From positions 16,318,120 through 16,382,119 of the forward strand of contig CP053149.1 in NCBI GenBank assembly GCA_014607495.2: a stretch of 64,000 nucleotides of DNA, read 5' to 3'. The DNA is from Carposina sasakii (taxonomy: Eukaryota > Arthropoda > Insecta > Lepidoptera > Carposinidae). The translations under genes and the position numbers were made by a program. Below the pieces are notes generated by a model. It did no database searches and had not been told where the DNA came from. It saw nothing but the letters and a program-made list of their open reading frames with translations. Each line of letters begins with the position of its first letter. Position 1 is the stretch's first letter. Below are positions 1 to 9,191 of the stretch, piece after piece.

Positions 1-121
1 CCGCCTGATTTTGTGAGTAAAGGAAACTAATGGAAGCGGCCGCACTGACGGTTTTGCTCAGCCATACGAAAAAAGTCAGGCGGTTAAAAACCGCGGCGGT
101 TTTGCCGTAGTACGGCCTTAG

Positions 122-771
122 CATGGAGAAGAAATAAAAGAGGAGCAGTGGCTAAGTATATTTTCATACAAAAATAGTGTGCCGCTGAGCGGGGGTGAAG
201 TATGGGACGAGGGGAGCATCCTAACACCAGTAGTAGTAGAATGAGTGGGAAGTAGGCTATCTCCGGCCCAATCTGCGACATAATTACCTACCATACTTGC
301 CTGCCTGTTGTCACTTTTAGCTAAATATTAATCGATATATTAATAAGTTCTGCGATTATAACACATTTTTTCGTTTATTTATCGGTGCCGAAAAGCCGTG
401 TCGTGAGTGACGCGCGAACCTTGTGCGGTGTTAGCCCCGATTGGCGCACTGAGAAACGGGTCGAGATTTTGTTAGAGTGTGCGTGCGACGACGCATAGAT
501 ACTATGGCGCACACATAAAGCCGCGCGCGGTGCGTTTGTATGAAGATAACATACTTCCCACTCATTCTACTATGCTAACACTGTAGCCCTGCCCATTCAC
601 ATAGAAACCACCTTGTAGTGACTAGCCAAACTACTTGCATAAGCGTGTCGTTACAGCTACTGCCTTACACACATTGGCCCTGAAGCTCCGCCCCTATCAT
701 GACGTCATGCCCTCACGATTGCCACATGACTCAGTTCATAGTCCCACCTCCTCTTTTATACCTTCTCCATG
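122..771. mobile_element. hAT-type MITE with 8-bp target-site duplication, carrying a nested element
   Basis: Both ends read inward as CATGGAGAAG followed by an ATAAAAGAGGAG-like stretch, giving imperfect terminal inverted repeats of about 26 bp. The flanks are an 8-bp direct repeat GGCCTTAG at 114-121 and 772-779, the size expected for hAT transposition. A related copy sits at 9436-9851 with its own 8-bp duplication, which supports these ends. There is no transposase, so the element is non-autonomous. It is interrupted by a second element at about 228-574. A hydrophobic minus-strand open frame inside it belongs to the repeat and is not a gene. Confidence 0.7.
228..574. mobile_element. MITE nested inside the 122-771 element
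   Basis: The inverted ends share AGTAGAATGAGTGGGAAGTA (about 235-255 and, reversed, about 551-570). The flanks are CTAACAC at 221-227 and 575-581, a 7-8 bp target-site duplication. The sequence outside the insertion rejoins into the same repeat seen intact at 9436-9851. No coding capacity is visible. The exact ends are uncertain by a few bases. Confidence 0.5.
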
Positions 772-824
772 GGCCTTAGCCTATAATGGGATAGGGGCAG
801 GAAGATGTTGTACATATGTGTATG

Positions 825-882
825 AGGTTTAAGGGAGGCCTACGTTCAACAGTGGACTTCTCAAGGCTGAAAATGATGAGGT
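825..882 (+). mobile_element. RTE-like LINE 3' end fragment
   Basis: GGAGGCCTACGTTCAACAGT resembles the Lepidoptera-wide 3' tail that encodes G-E-A-Y-V-Q-Q-W, followed by an AT/GAT-rich tail. It lies within about ten bases of the splice donor of the last visible PREB exon (exon end 894, opposite strand), so it forms the start of that intron. Confidence 0.6.
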
Positions 883-893
883 AGTGTACTCAC

Positions 894-3800
894 GTCGCGG
901 CGGCAGGCTGTGCACGCGCACGCAGTTGTCCACAGAGATAGACAGTAGCGCCGCCTCGCCGCGGACGGGCGGCGCGCGCGCCGGCACGAACACGAGTCCC
1001 GTCACGAACATGCGGTGCGCGCGCCGCACTACCAGCGCACACTGCGGCACAAACGCACTTGTTGAGGTGGACGAAATCGCGAATAACCTTGCCCATTAAA
1101 TCCGGGTTGACCTTAGCCTCAATTGATGTTAGAAATTGCAGAATTTTTGAAAAGATACGATGATGACGATGATCTCCGACCGTATTTCGGTCAAGGCGAC
1201 CGATCTCTACGGAGATTGGCCAGGTACGCAGGAGATATTATAGTGCACAAGTGTGTGCGCAAAGACAAATGCACTGTCTATTCCGTTACTCTCATAGTCC
1301 GATGGGACGGAAAGCCGACACGACCGGAGAGAGATCAGGCGCAGGACTAACGGTTTTACGTGCTTTCCGAGGCACGAACTAAGTGACAATTTTGCAACAT
1401 TAAATTCAAGCCAAAAAATACAATTCACTGGATTCTATTATACAAAATGTTGTATTAAAGTTAATAATATACAGGATGTTTTTTCGTTGCCATCCTTTAC
1501 GAAGAGTACGTAGTCTATAGATCAAATAAAGTAAGTTTAGTATGCCAAAAAAAATTTTTTTTATTTAGTTACTTGATCGGGCGAAATTTATAGTGTCCAG
1601 TGATTATGCTAGTTTTTTCATAGACATATATTATTTATTTATCGTAAAAAAATCTTGCTACGCGCGTCTATGTGCATTTATGCAGAAAAACGCAGTCTAT
1701 TTACTCAACTTTGGACCCTAATATCTTGGGAACCAGACACTTCCCAGGTATGCTTTCATGGAGAAAAATGATCGTGATGATGAAGAAATTCCATAGTTTT
1801 CGGGAACGTTGACGACCAAAAATCACCTTGTATACATATTATAATAATCTAACATATAATAAAAATGTAACGAATCGCTGTCTGTACATGGAAGATATAT
1901 GAGAAAAAATATTATAGGAGAACTTTATCAACGCAATAGGACCCAAAACGATGATTTTTGAAAATTTTAGCCTGTTTGTCGGTTTGTCTGTTTGTCTGTG
2001 CGTTTGTGCACGCTAATTTCAAAAACGGCTGAACCGATTTCGATGCAGTTTTCAGAAATATAGTGTGATAGGTCTCTTGATAAATATTGGCCGCCGTGAC
2101 GGAGATCCGGTCTGGCAGACCGTACAGACCGTATAGTTACCTGCAGACTGAAGGCCACGTGTATCTGCACGGTCCCGGTGAACATGGTCCCGATGGCCAC
2201 AAACCGTCCGTCCTCTCGCACGGTCAGGGCTGACAGCGACTCCGGGATCACCACCGTGCGACGCAGGGTACCGTCCTGGGTACAAGTGTAATCATGATGA
2301 TCTCCGACCGTATTTCGGCCAAGGCGATCAATCTCTACGGAGATTGGCCAGGCACGCAGGAGATATTATAGTGCACAAGTGTGTGCGCAAACACAGATGC
2401 ACTCTCTATTCCGTTACTCTCATAGTCCGATGGGACGGAAAGCCGACACGACCGGAGAGATATCAGGCGCAGGTTTACGTGCTTTCCGAGGCACGAGCTA
2501 AGTGACAATTATGCAACATTAAAATCTGTACATGAAATAAATTCATTGGTACAGTGACTGGGATCGAACTTACGCCTCCCGCTTGAAAGGTTGGTCTTAA
2601 ACACTGGGCTATCACCGCTTGCAAGTGTAATCATACTAATATTATAAAGGCGAAAGTTTGTAAGTGTGTATGTTTGTTACGTCTGAACGGCTGGAGCAAT
2701 TTTAATGAAATTTGATATGGAGTAAGCTGACACCCTAGATTAAGACATAGACTACTTTTTACCCCGGATAATTTCGACATGGGCAGCCGCTAGTACCTGT
2801 TTCTAAAAACTACTAGTGCGGAATCTCCTTTGACGCGGCCAACACTGTCTTAAACTCAAATGTAAACGGCCATCGAGTGTTCCATGTTAGATCAGACTTC
2901 AGGCATGATGAATAATAGAACTGACAGATTATTTTGACAATTTGCTCGTTCAGTTACGTCACTGAGTGGAGATGACGGATTTGGCACGGAGGGAAAACGG
3001 TACGTAGAGCATAGTAGTCAGAGTGCCTGTTTAGAACTGCAAAGAGCCATCAACTAGAGGGACGGCTGGTATGCTTGTCCCTCTGATTTGTCTATTTCTC
3101 AAGTCAAATTATATTTTAGAAATACATATAAAAAGCATCGCCCTGAATACCGGATCAACGCATTCTTTAACACTGATTTTCGAGCCTTGAAGGGAATGTG
3201 ATCTTTGCATGACATAGGCGTCCGATAAGAATGGATTTTCTAGAAAACCTTACGGGCACTGGAAAACGGGACTATGCAAGTTTATACCTCGTTACGTCCT
3301 TTATATTTATACGTCATTCTTACGTTAGGATCCCACGACTGAAGCAGCCCTTTCTGCTTGCCGGAGCGGTAAATCGGGTTAGCGATCGTGAACATACGAT
3401 GCGCCGGCACCTTCGAAGTCCTCTATCATACCGAATCTGAAACAATAACACAATTAAAATAATGTTTGATATTGAATAAAATTTTATTTATTATTATTAA
3501 AAAAATAAAATTAAATACTATAATATTGTATCCATTTAACCCACCGAGGAAAGTATTAAACTAAAAGAAATAAAATACAATAATAAATGTTACACTACAA
3601 TGGTCAATGTAGCCTATACAGCACATTGTTAGTTAGTTATGCTTTATTGTACACAATAAAGTTTTCACAAATAGAGTTTATGACAAAGAAAATGTACAAA
3701 TTGTTCTGAATAATGTTCAGATATTTGCCTGCTGCTATCACCCAACATTGATTTCTATGAATAAACATTGTTAGAGCTCCCTTTATGTTTTCTGATACAA

Positions 3801-6566
3801 AAATATGTATATCTGTACTAAATACCTACTAAATGGCCACTACATTTTATCTATACATATAATAAACATGAAATGGATCGCTGTCTATACATGAAAGATA
3901 TATGAGAAAAAATATTATAGGAGACCTCTATCAGTGCAATCGTACCCAAAAGAATGAATTTTGGAATTTTTGTCTGTTTGTGCACGCTAATCTCAGAAAC
4001 GGCTGAACCGATTTCGATGCAGTTTTCAGGAATATATTGTGACAGGTCTCACTTAACATATAGGCTACTTTTTATCCCAGGTAAATGTTTTTATCCCAGA
4101 TGATTTCGACATTTTGTTTTATCTGTAGTCCACGCGGACGGAGCCGCAGGTGTCCACTAGTAAGATAATAATATTCTGATTAGGATGTATAGTATGCTTC
4201 AACTAAGATAATGCATATTTATAAAACAAGATAGTACTTACTTGCACCGTCTGAAAAGGTATTTGCTTCCATTGGGAGGTGTGCAGGTCAGCTTGAGTAG
4301 TGGATCTTTTTTGCTCTCCGTTGACCAGATGTTGGCAACACCGTCCTTGGCTATACTCACTAATGTGGTATCACAGGGGCTGAAGTCCAGATCATCCAGC
4401 TGAAATAGACAGAAACCATTCATTTTGATTTTAATATTTAGGTTTTTTCTATTGCCCGTGAAGCCTTATGTACAACCGCAAACTATTTGTCTCAATTAAA
4501 AAGTAAAAGAATCAGTAACTACCTATATTAAAGCTTAACATTACACGGCTCTTATGGGACAACAGTAACCTAATATTGTTCCCTGGATTATCAGTTCAGC
4601 CATACAAAGTCCACTGTTGAACTTAGGCCTCCTCCAAATTACCTTTTACCTCTGGATATACAAAACAAATCAGTATTTGTACTTTGATGTTGGAGAAAGA
4701 GTTACTTTTGCATGCATAATTTATGTACCTATACATTAAACCCTATAATTTCATATCACAGGAAACAGCATAAAATGGATATACTTCTGCAAACTTGCAT
4801 CATGCAATAACTTTCACTTATGATAATTTAATACCTAGTTCCAGTTATTAAACTAATGTCTATTAATTATGTACACACAATTTGTACTTAAGCAAGGCCA
4901 CACCATGCACTACCAGTATGTATGTGACATGACATTACTAACAAAAGACGGAAAGATATAGTATGCACCGTTATCTCGACACCATTTAAATTTACCAACA
5001 GATTTTTTGCCTATATAGGTCCCTTACTTTATAATAGGATAAATAGATTAAATAATATATATGACCTTACATATTTCCACTGTAAGAAAGTAGTTGATAA
5101 GTACTTAAAAACTTTATGTTATGATGACACAGAAAATCTGTTATTAGTTGATAAGTAATTAAGTTTTTAAATAGTTAAGAAACATATTCTCCTTAGTAGT
5201 ATGCTATTTTTAATTGTTAATTTATTTTATAAGTTAATAACTTAACTTTATCACCTGAAACACAGGCTCAGCCTAGTTCAGGAATCATATTATGTATTAT
5301 TTACCTATCCATAGCGTAAGACATTGTACATAAAATGTGTGTCCATTGAATAAATAAAAAATATTATGTAGCCAATCAGAGCCACCCACATACTACTTAC
5401 TTAAGTATTCCAGTGCTTGGAGTAAATACTAACTAAATTGCATAATTATCATAGTCCCCTTGCTTGTATGAATGTCCAATAGGTAGATAATTTATTTATT
5501 TATAAAATTACATATTTGTAAGCTAAAAGTTAATTTCAATTAGGTATTCTTTCTTTGGTAATTTTGTTTGGAAACCTCGGAAACAGTTTGGCTGATCTTG
5601 GTGAAATTTTGATGTGCATTTTGTAGGTAAAGGATTAATTGTAAAGTTTTTTCATACCACTGTATTATCTAAGCACACCTTAGTACATTTTCTTTTCTCA
5701 AGTTTTTGCATATTTGTTTGTATAAAATAAAGAGTATGGATAAGTATGTATTACCTCTTTAGTATGTCCATTGAGTTCAAATAATAGTTTCATTTGTGGA
5801 AAGCTCCACACTCTGACAAATCCATCTGTACCTCCAGTGGCCATTAGTTTACCATTGTGACTTATCTCAACCACTCGCTGCAGTGGATCACTACTGCAAT
5901 TTTAATTAAAATAGAAGTTATGTAAGTATCATAGTTTTCTTTAAACCTTAATTGCTTTGGGAAGGCAAAACATCAGTACATACCCAAAATCTGTTTGTAC
6001 ACTATCACTTGCTCTTATTTCGAATGACATTCGTTTCTCCATAGTATTACTATTTGTGTCGGTTTTAGATATGTTATCGTTCTCTGACACAGTGCGTCTC
6101 CGGCGACGCACGAGCCCGTTCTCGGCGCGGAAGCTCCCGCGCCGCACCTCGGCTGCATCCACCATGCGCACGTTGATCCGGTACTGCTGGCAGTGGCTCT
6201 CCTGACCTGCCGTCAGGAATATGCGGTTCTGTACGGTCCTCACCGCGCATGTCATCACAACATTCGGCCCCGTTTCATGACGCATCACCTCTTCCGCCAC
6301 AAATCGTGTGCCATTATGGGAGATCTCAAATATTTCCTGAAACAATATGTTGTGTTTACATTAGCTAACCAGTGTGAAAGGTTCTCATGTTTGGTGTGTT
6401 ATTTAAATCAAAGCTATGGAATAATACTCACAAACCCGTTAGCGACTCCAGTATTTGAGGCTCCGCCACCTCCTCCTACGAGAACGTGTCGATTTGTAAG
6501 GATTTGGAGGGTGTACAAGGGAAAATCTACCCTTGCTAACAATCCATCACATCTATTTCGCGACAT
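894..6566 (-). CDS. PREB: PREB/SEC12-like WD40 guanine nucleotide exchange factor (3' end missing, one frameshift)
   Basis: SEC12/PREB is the ER-membrane exchange factor that loads GTP on SAR1 to start COPII coats. Coding exons (minus strand, in order) are 6566-6432, 6336-5984, 5893-5755, 4399-4242, 3436-3324, 2275-2141 and 1041-894, all with GT-AG borders. Exon 1 starts M-S-R-N-R-C and has F-P-L-Y followed by VGGGGGASNTGVANG, the PREB N-terminus that resembles the potassium-binding K-loop of yeast Sec12. WD-type strands include GTDGFVRVWS, SIAKDGVANIWS and VAIGTMFTGTVQIHVAFSLQ; MFVTGLVFVP and LLSISVDNCVRVHSLP are typical of the C-terminal blades. The phases fit except for exon 5, which is 113 nt where 3n+1 is needed and switches frame near 3390-3400. 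The transmembrane exon expected after the phase-1 end at 894 was not found in 1-893 and may lie outside the window. Family assignment is firm; gene integrity is uncertain. Confidence 0.85.
1164..1405. repeat. Interspersed repeat, copy A (about 240 bp)
   Basis: Begins with GATCTCCGACCGTATTTCGG and is repeated in the same orientation at 2300-2520 with over 90% identity by eye. Both copies lie in PREB introns. No open frame or terminal repeats were recognised. The shared core includes ATTATAGTGCACAAGTGTGT and a GACGGAAAGCCGACACGACC block. It could be a degenerate LINE or SINE body; the family is unknown. Confidence 0.65.
1545..1832. repeat. Dispersed about 265-bp repeat, copy 1
   Basis: From TTACTTGATCGGGCGA to the tail AAAAATCACCTTGTATA it matches 34126-34392 in the same orientation at roughly 90% identity. 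Shared landmarks are ATGCTAGTTTTTTCATAGAC and TAATATCTTGGGAACCAGAC. No inverted ends or open frame were seen. Its family is unknown to me. Confidence 0.6.
1850..2095. mobile_element. Lep1-like non-autonomous Helitron fragment
   Basis: Contains a tandem TGTTTGTCTG stretch followed by AAACGGCTGAACCGATTTCG and a GATGCAGTTTTCAG block. This order is typical of the abundant lepidopteran Lep1/Helitron-derived repeats. A longer relative is at 3840-4163. The fragment ends close to PREB exon 6 (2141-2275). Confidence 0.55.
2300..2520. repeat. Interspersed repeat, copy B (matches 1164-1405)
   Basis: Direct second copy of the 1164-1405 repeat. It differs by scattered substitutions and lacks a short ACTAACGG segment present in copy A. 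It begins about 25 bases from the acceptor side of PREB exon 6, so the repeat forms most of the 3' end of that intron. Confidence 0.65.
2545..2632 (-). mobile_element. tRNA-derived SINE head
   Basis: On the minus strand it has an A-box-like TAGCCCAGTGTTTAAGACC and, about 30 nt later, a B-box-like GTTCGATCCC. This is the RNA polymerase III promoter layout of tRNA-derived SINEs. It does not fold as a full tRNA. It lies in a PREB intron directly after the repeat at 2300-2520. Confidence 0.5.
2636..2800. mobile_element. Lep1-like Helitron fragment
   Basis: Reads ACTAATATTATAAAGGCGAA, then AGTGTGTATGTTTGTTACG, CTGAACGGCTGGAGCAATTT and, at the end, GGGCAGCCGCTAGT. These are the start and CTAGT-type end of Lep1-like elements. 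It is in a PREB intron. Confidence 0.6.
3840..4163. mobile_element. Lep1-like Helitron, nearly full length
   Basis: Starts near TACATATAATAAACATGAAA, has GGCTGAACCGATTTCGATGC, a TTTTTATCCCAG block in two copies, and ends CACGCGGACGGAGCCGCAGG then CACTAGT. The 3' end is the diagnostic Lep1 motif (CGCGGACGAAG...CTAGT). It lies in the PREB intron 60-80 bp from exon 4. Confidence 0.65.
4595..4645 (-). mobile_element. RTE-like LINE 3' end fragment
   Basis: AGTCCACTGTTGAACTTAGG followed by CCTCC is the reverse complement of the tail encoding E-A-Y-V-Q-Q-W, in degraded form. It is intronic within PREB. Confidence 0.45.
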
Positions 6567-9191
6567 CTTGAGTTATCATTTATTGCTTGCAAGTAATTTT
6601 TTATAACTACGTAGGTTGCAATGAAGGCCACATGAATATATTACTAAGAAAACATGTTTTTTATGTAAAAAAATCAAATCTTGGGAACAAAAGTTTACAA
6701 AATTTATTATATTTTCCAACTTCCAACATGACAAAAACGTAAAAATGACAGTGACGTTGACGTTTGACGCAATGTATTTGACATAACGGTTAGGTTTACG
6801 GAGTGCACTACATTTGTATTTTAATGACGAAGTATGCCATTCTTTGCAGTAATATGCAGGTACAATCTTTATAAAAGCCATGCAGAACTCTCACTTTGAA
6901 AAGCATAGTGGTCTACAAACCGAATTTTAATTATACCTTGAATGTGAAATGAATATGTTTCGAAAGAGCCATATTACAACGTTTGCATTAATAATGGGAT
7001 ATAGGCAGAAACATGCTGGTACATACTTCCGAACCTGTAGGGATCCGGGGACATCCGGGGACCCTAAATCAAACCTTGTATTATTTTCATACATTGAATC
7101 ACGGATTTTAATTTGGAATCCAATAATCTGCATATTATTTCGATCTCTTGGCGGCCGCTAGCAGCCAGCGCTGGCCGTGGGCTAAGGCCACAGAAGCTGT
7201 GGTCTGGCTGGAAGCTGTGATCTGGAAGCTAGCGGTCCGTGCATGTTGATGGCGGCGGTCTTTCACGATAGCTTTTCATTGATAAGGGTAGAGGGTTGGG
7301 AATATGATAGAAATTAGAAGGAATAAGTCTATAAAATTAACACAGGTATATTTACGAAAACTTATTTATTTCCTTGACTAAATTATTAATAACTACATAC
7401 CTACTAAATTATCTATTATTTCTTACAATTCGTTTCTAAATGGCATTATCTTACATAAGGTATATTACAATGAAGAGTGTATATAATATAGGCTAAATTC
7501 TAATGTTTAAATGCATGTAAAAAAATCGTTGGTTTAAAATGTCTATCTCTGTAATTACTTCGCCGTGATTAGTCATTTAACAGATTGTTTGTGTAAGTGC
7601 AGTCACTGATTGGTTATGGTTATGTAACAACTGCAGTCCTTATGTGTCTGCTTTCTAATAAATATGAATTGGATTCATTCATATACAACATATGAAGTAG
7701 ACAGGCAAACATATACACAGAGAATTTAACATCTTGTAAAAAAAAATACATATATGTTGACTATCGTTAAACTAAAAGATATCTAAATATTTCATCTAGA
7801 TAATAAAAGTCAGTACACAGATATAGAACAAAAAAAAAACAATAACTACATTTGTTTAACTCTTCATTTCATTCCATATACTATGATACAAGTTGACAAA
7901 CAATTGCTAAAATAAAATGGTTTCACCAAGAAAAAATTGGTTTTACCGAAATATAGAATATATGAATTACAGCATATACAGGGTAAATTTTAAAACATCA
8001 ATAACCTCGCAAGACTAGGTAACTACAATCATAATCAACAACATTTGTTCTACGAGTTTTGATAATTTGTCACATTTTACTTTCATACAAAAATAAATAT
8101 CAATTTAATATTAATGTTCTTAAGTTAATGTAATTAATGTACATAATACTGAGGCGCGCGCGATCGCGTTGCGTCAACCTTTTCGAATGGAATGGAACAT
8201 AGACTTACAAATGTCACGACAGTACAATAAAAGCTTGGAAATCATTTTTAATTAATGTATTGAGTTATGTATGATAAAACCCGTAAGAACAAATGTTATT
8301 GTTTATGATTTTAGCTATCTAGTCCTGCGAGGTTATTGATGTTTTAAATTAACCCTGTATAGGCTACAAGTTGTATAATTATGTAAATGAAATCAGACCT
8401 AATAGGTAGTCTCTACACATTCAACAATAACTTTTTTCAACAAGATACAATGAGAACTACATTTTATACCATTCAATTATTTCCCGAGATTGCATTTCAC
8501 TTCTTTACAAATTCATTTCAATACTTTTTTCAACAAGATAAACAATGATGCCTTCCTCGATTATGTCAGTACATATCTGGAATATCCAATGCAAAACATG
8601 TTATTCAATACAAAGAAGTATTCGGAACGCGCCGCGTACCCCGAGATAACGTGTACCACTAATTGCATTTAACGAAAAACAAATTCCATAGAGGAAGGCG
8701 TAGCAAGCAGCCCCATTAGACTACTTATACACTAATAAATTTATGTAGATATAGAGTGCTAATGTCATACTAGCCCCAAACAGCCTTGAAATTTCGATGC
8801 ACCATTAGACTTTTCGGTGCCTCACAATTCCAGTCCTTGGCACTTAGATTTCATTACTATACGTTACAGTACATTACTATACATTACACTAACAACGCCT
8901 TTGTTCTTGTTACACTGTCCTAGAGTGCGTTTCATAAGCTAGTTCCTTTAAATGATCGCGCTACTACATAGACTACATTATACGTAAATAATGTTATAGT
9001 GCGTTTCACCGTATAGTTCCGTCGGCAGATGGCGCTTGTTACTATGAGTATGACCACATTTTCTGATTCACTGCATTCAAAAAGTGTTAGTAGGAACTAT
9101 TCAATCAAACGGACTCTAGTTCCGTGAGCACACAGGCCACGCCCACTTCCGCCGTCAGTGACGTAAGGCACATGGCGGCGCGGGCGCGGCG
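6567..9191. other. Interval between PREB start and BTB gene stop
   Basis: This 2.6-kb stretch separates the PREB start (minus strand, 6566) from the stop codon of the BTB-BACK-PHR gene (minus, 9192). Much of 7.35-9.19 kb may be the 3' UTR of the BTB gene; AATAAA-like signals exist on the minus strand near 7365. A mariner-type MITE is at 7979-8357. A short GC-rich patch at 7145-7260 has the near-repeats AGAAGCTGTGGTCTGGCTGG and GAAGCTGTGATCTGG. No other open frame looked convincing. Confidence 0.5.
7979..8357. mobile_element. MITE with long terminal inverted repeats (mariner-type)
   Basis: The left end CAGGGTAAATTTTAAAACAT is mirrored by the right end, which reads ATGTTTTAAATTAACCCTG. The inverted repeats continue for about 75 bp (CCTCGCAAGACTAG and its mirror CTAGTCCTGCGAGG). 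The flanking dinucleotide is TA on both sides (7977-7978 and 8358-8359), the target duplication of Tc1/mariner elements. It is non-autonomous and probably lies within the 3' UTR of the BTB gene. Confidence 0.75.

Noticed and set aside
84..281. Minus-strand open frame with a hydrophobic stretch, considered as the missing PREB membrane-anchor exon
   Set aside because: The phase does not fit the preceding exon and the sequence is part of the MITE repeated at 9436-9851.
698..704. RhoGAP loop note carrying residue numbers instead of nucleotide positions
   Set aside because: The entry in findings at 698-704 used protein numbering; the correct nucleotide position is 18023-18043, reported separately.
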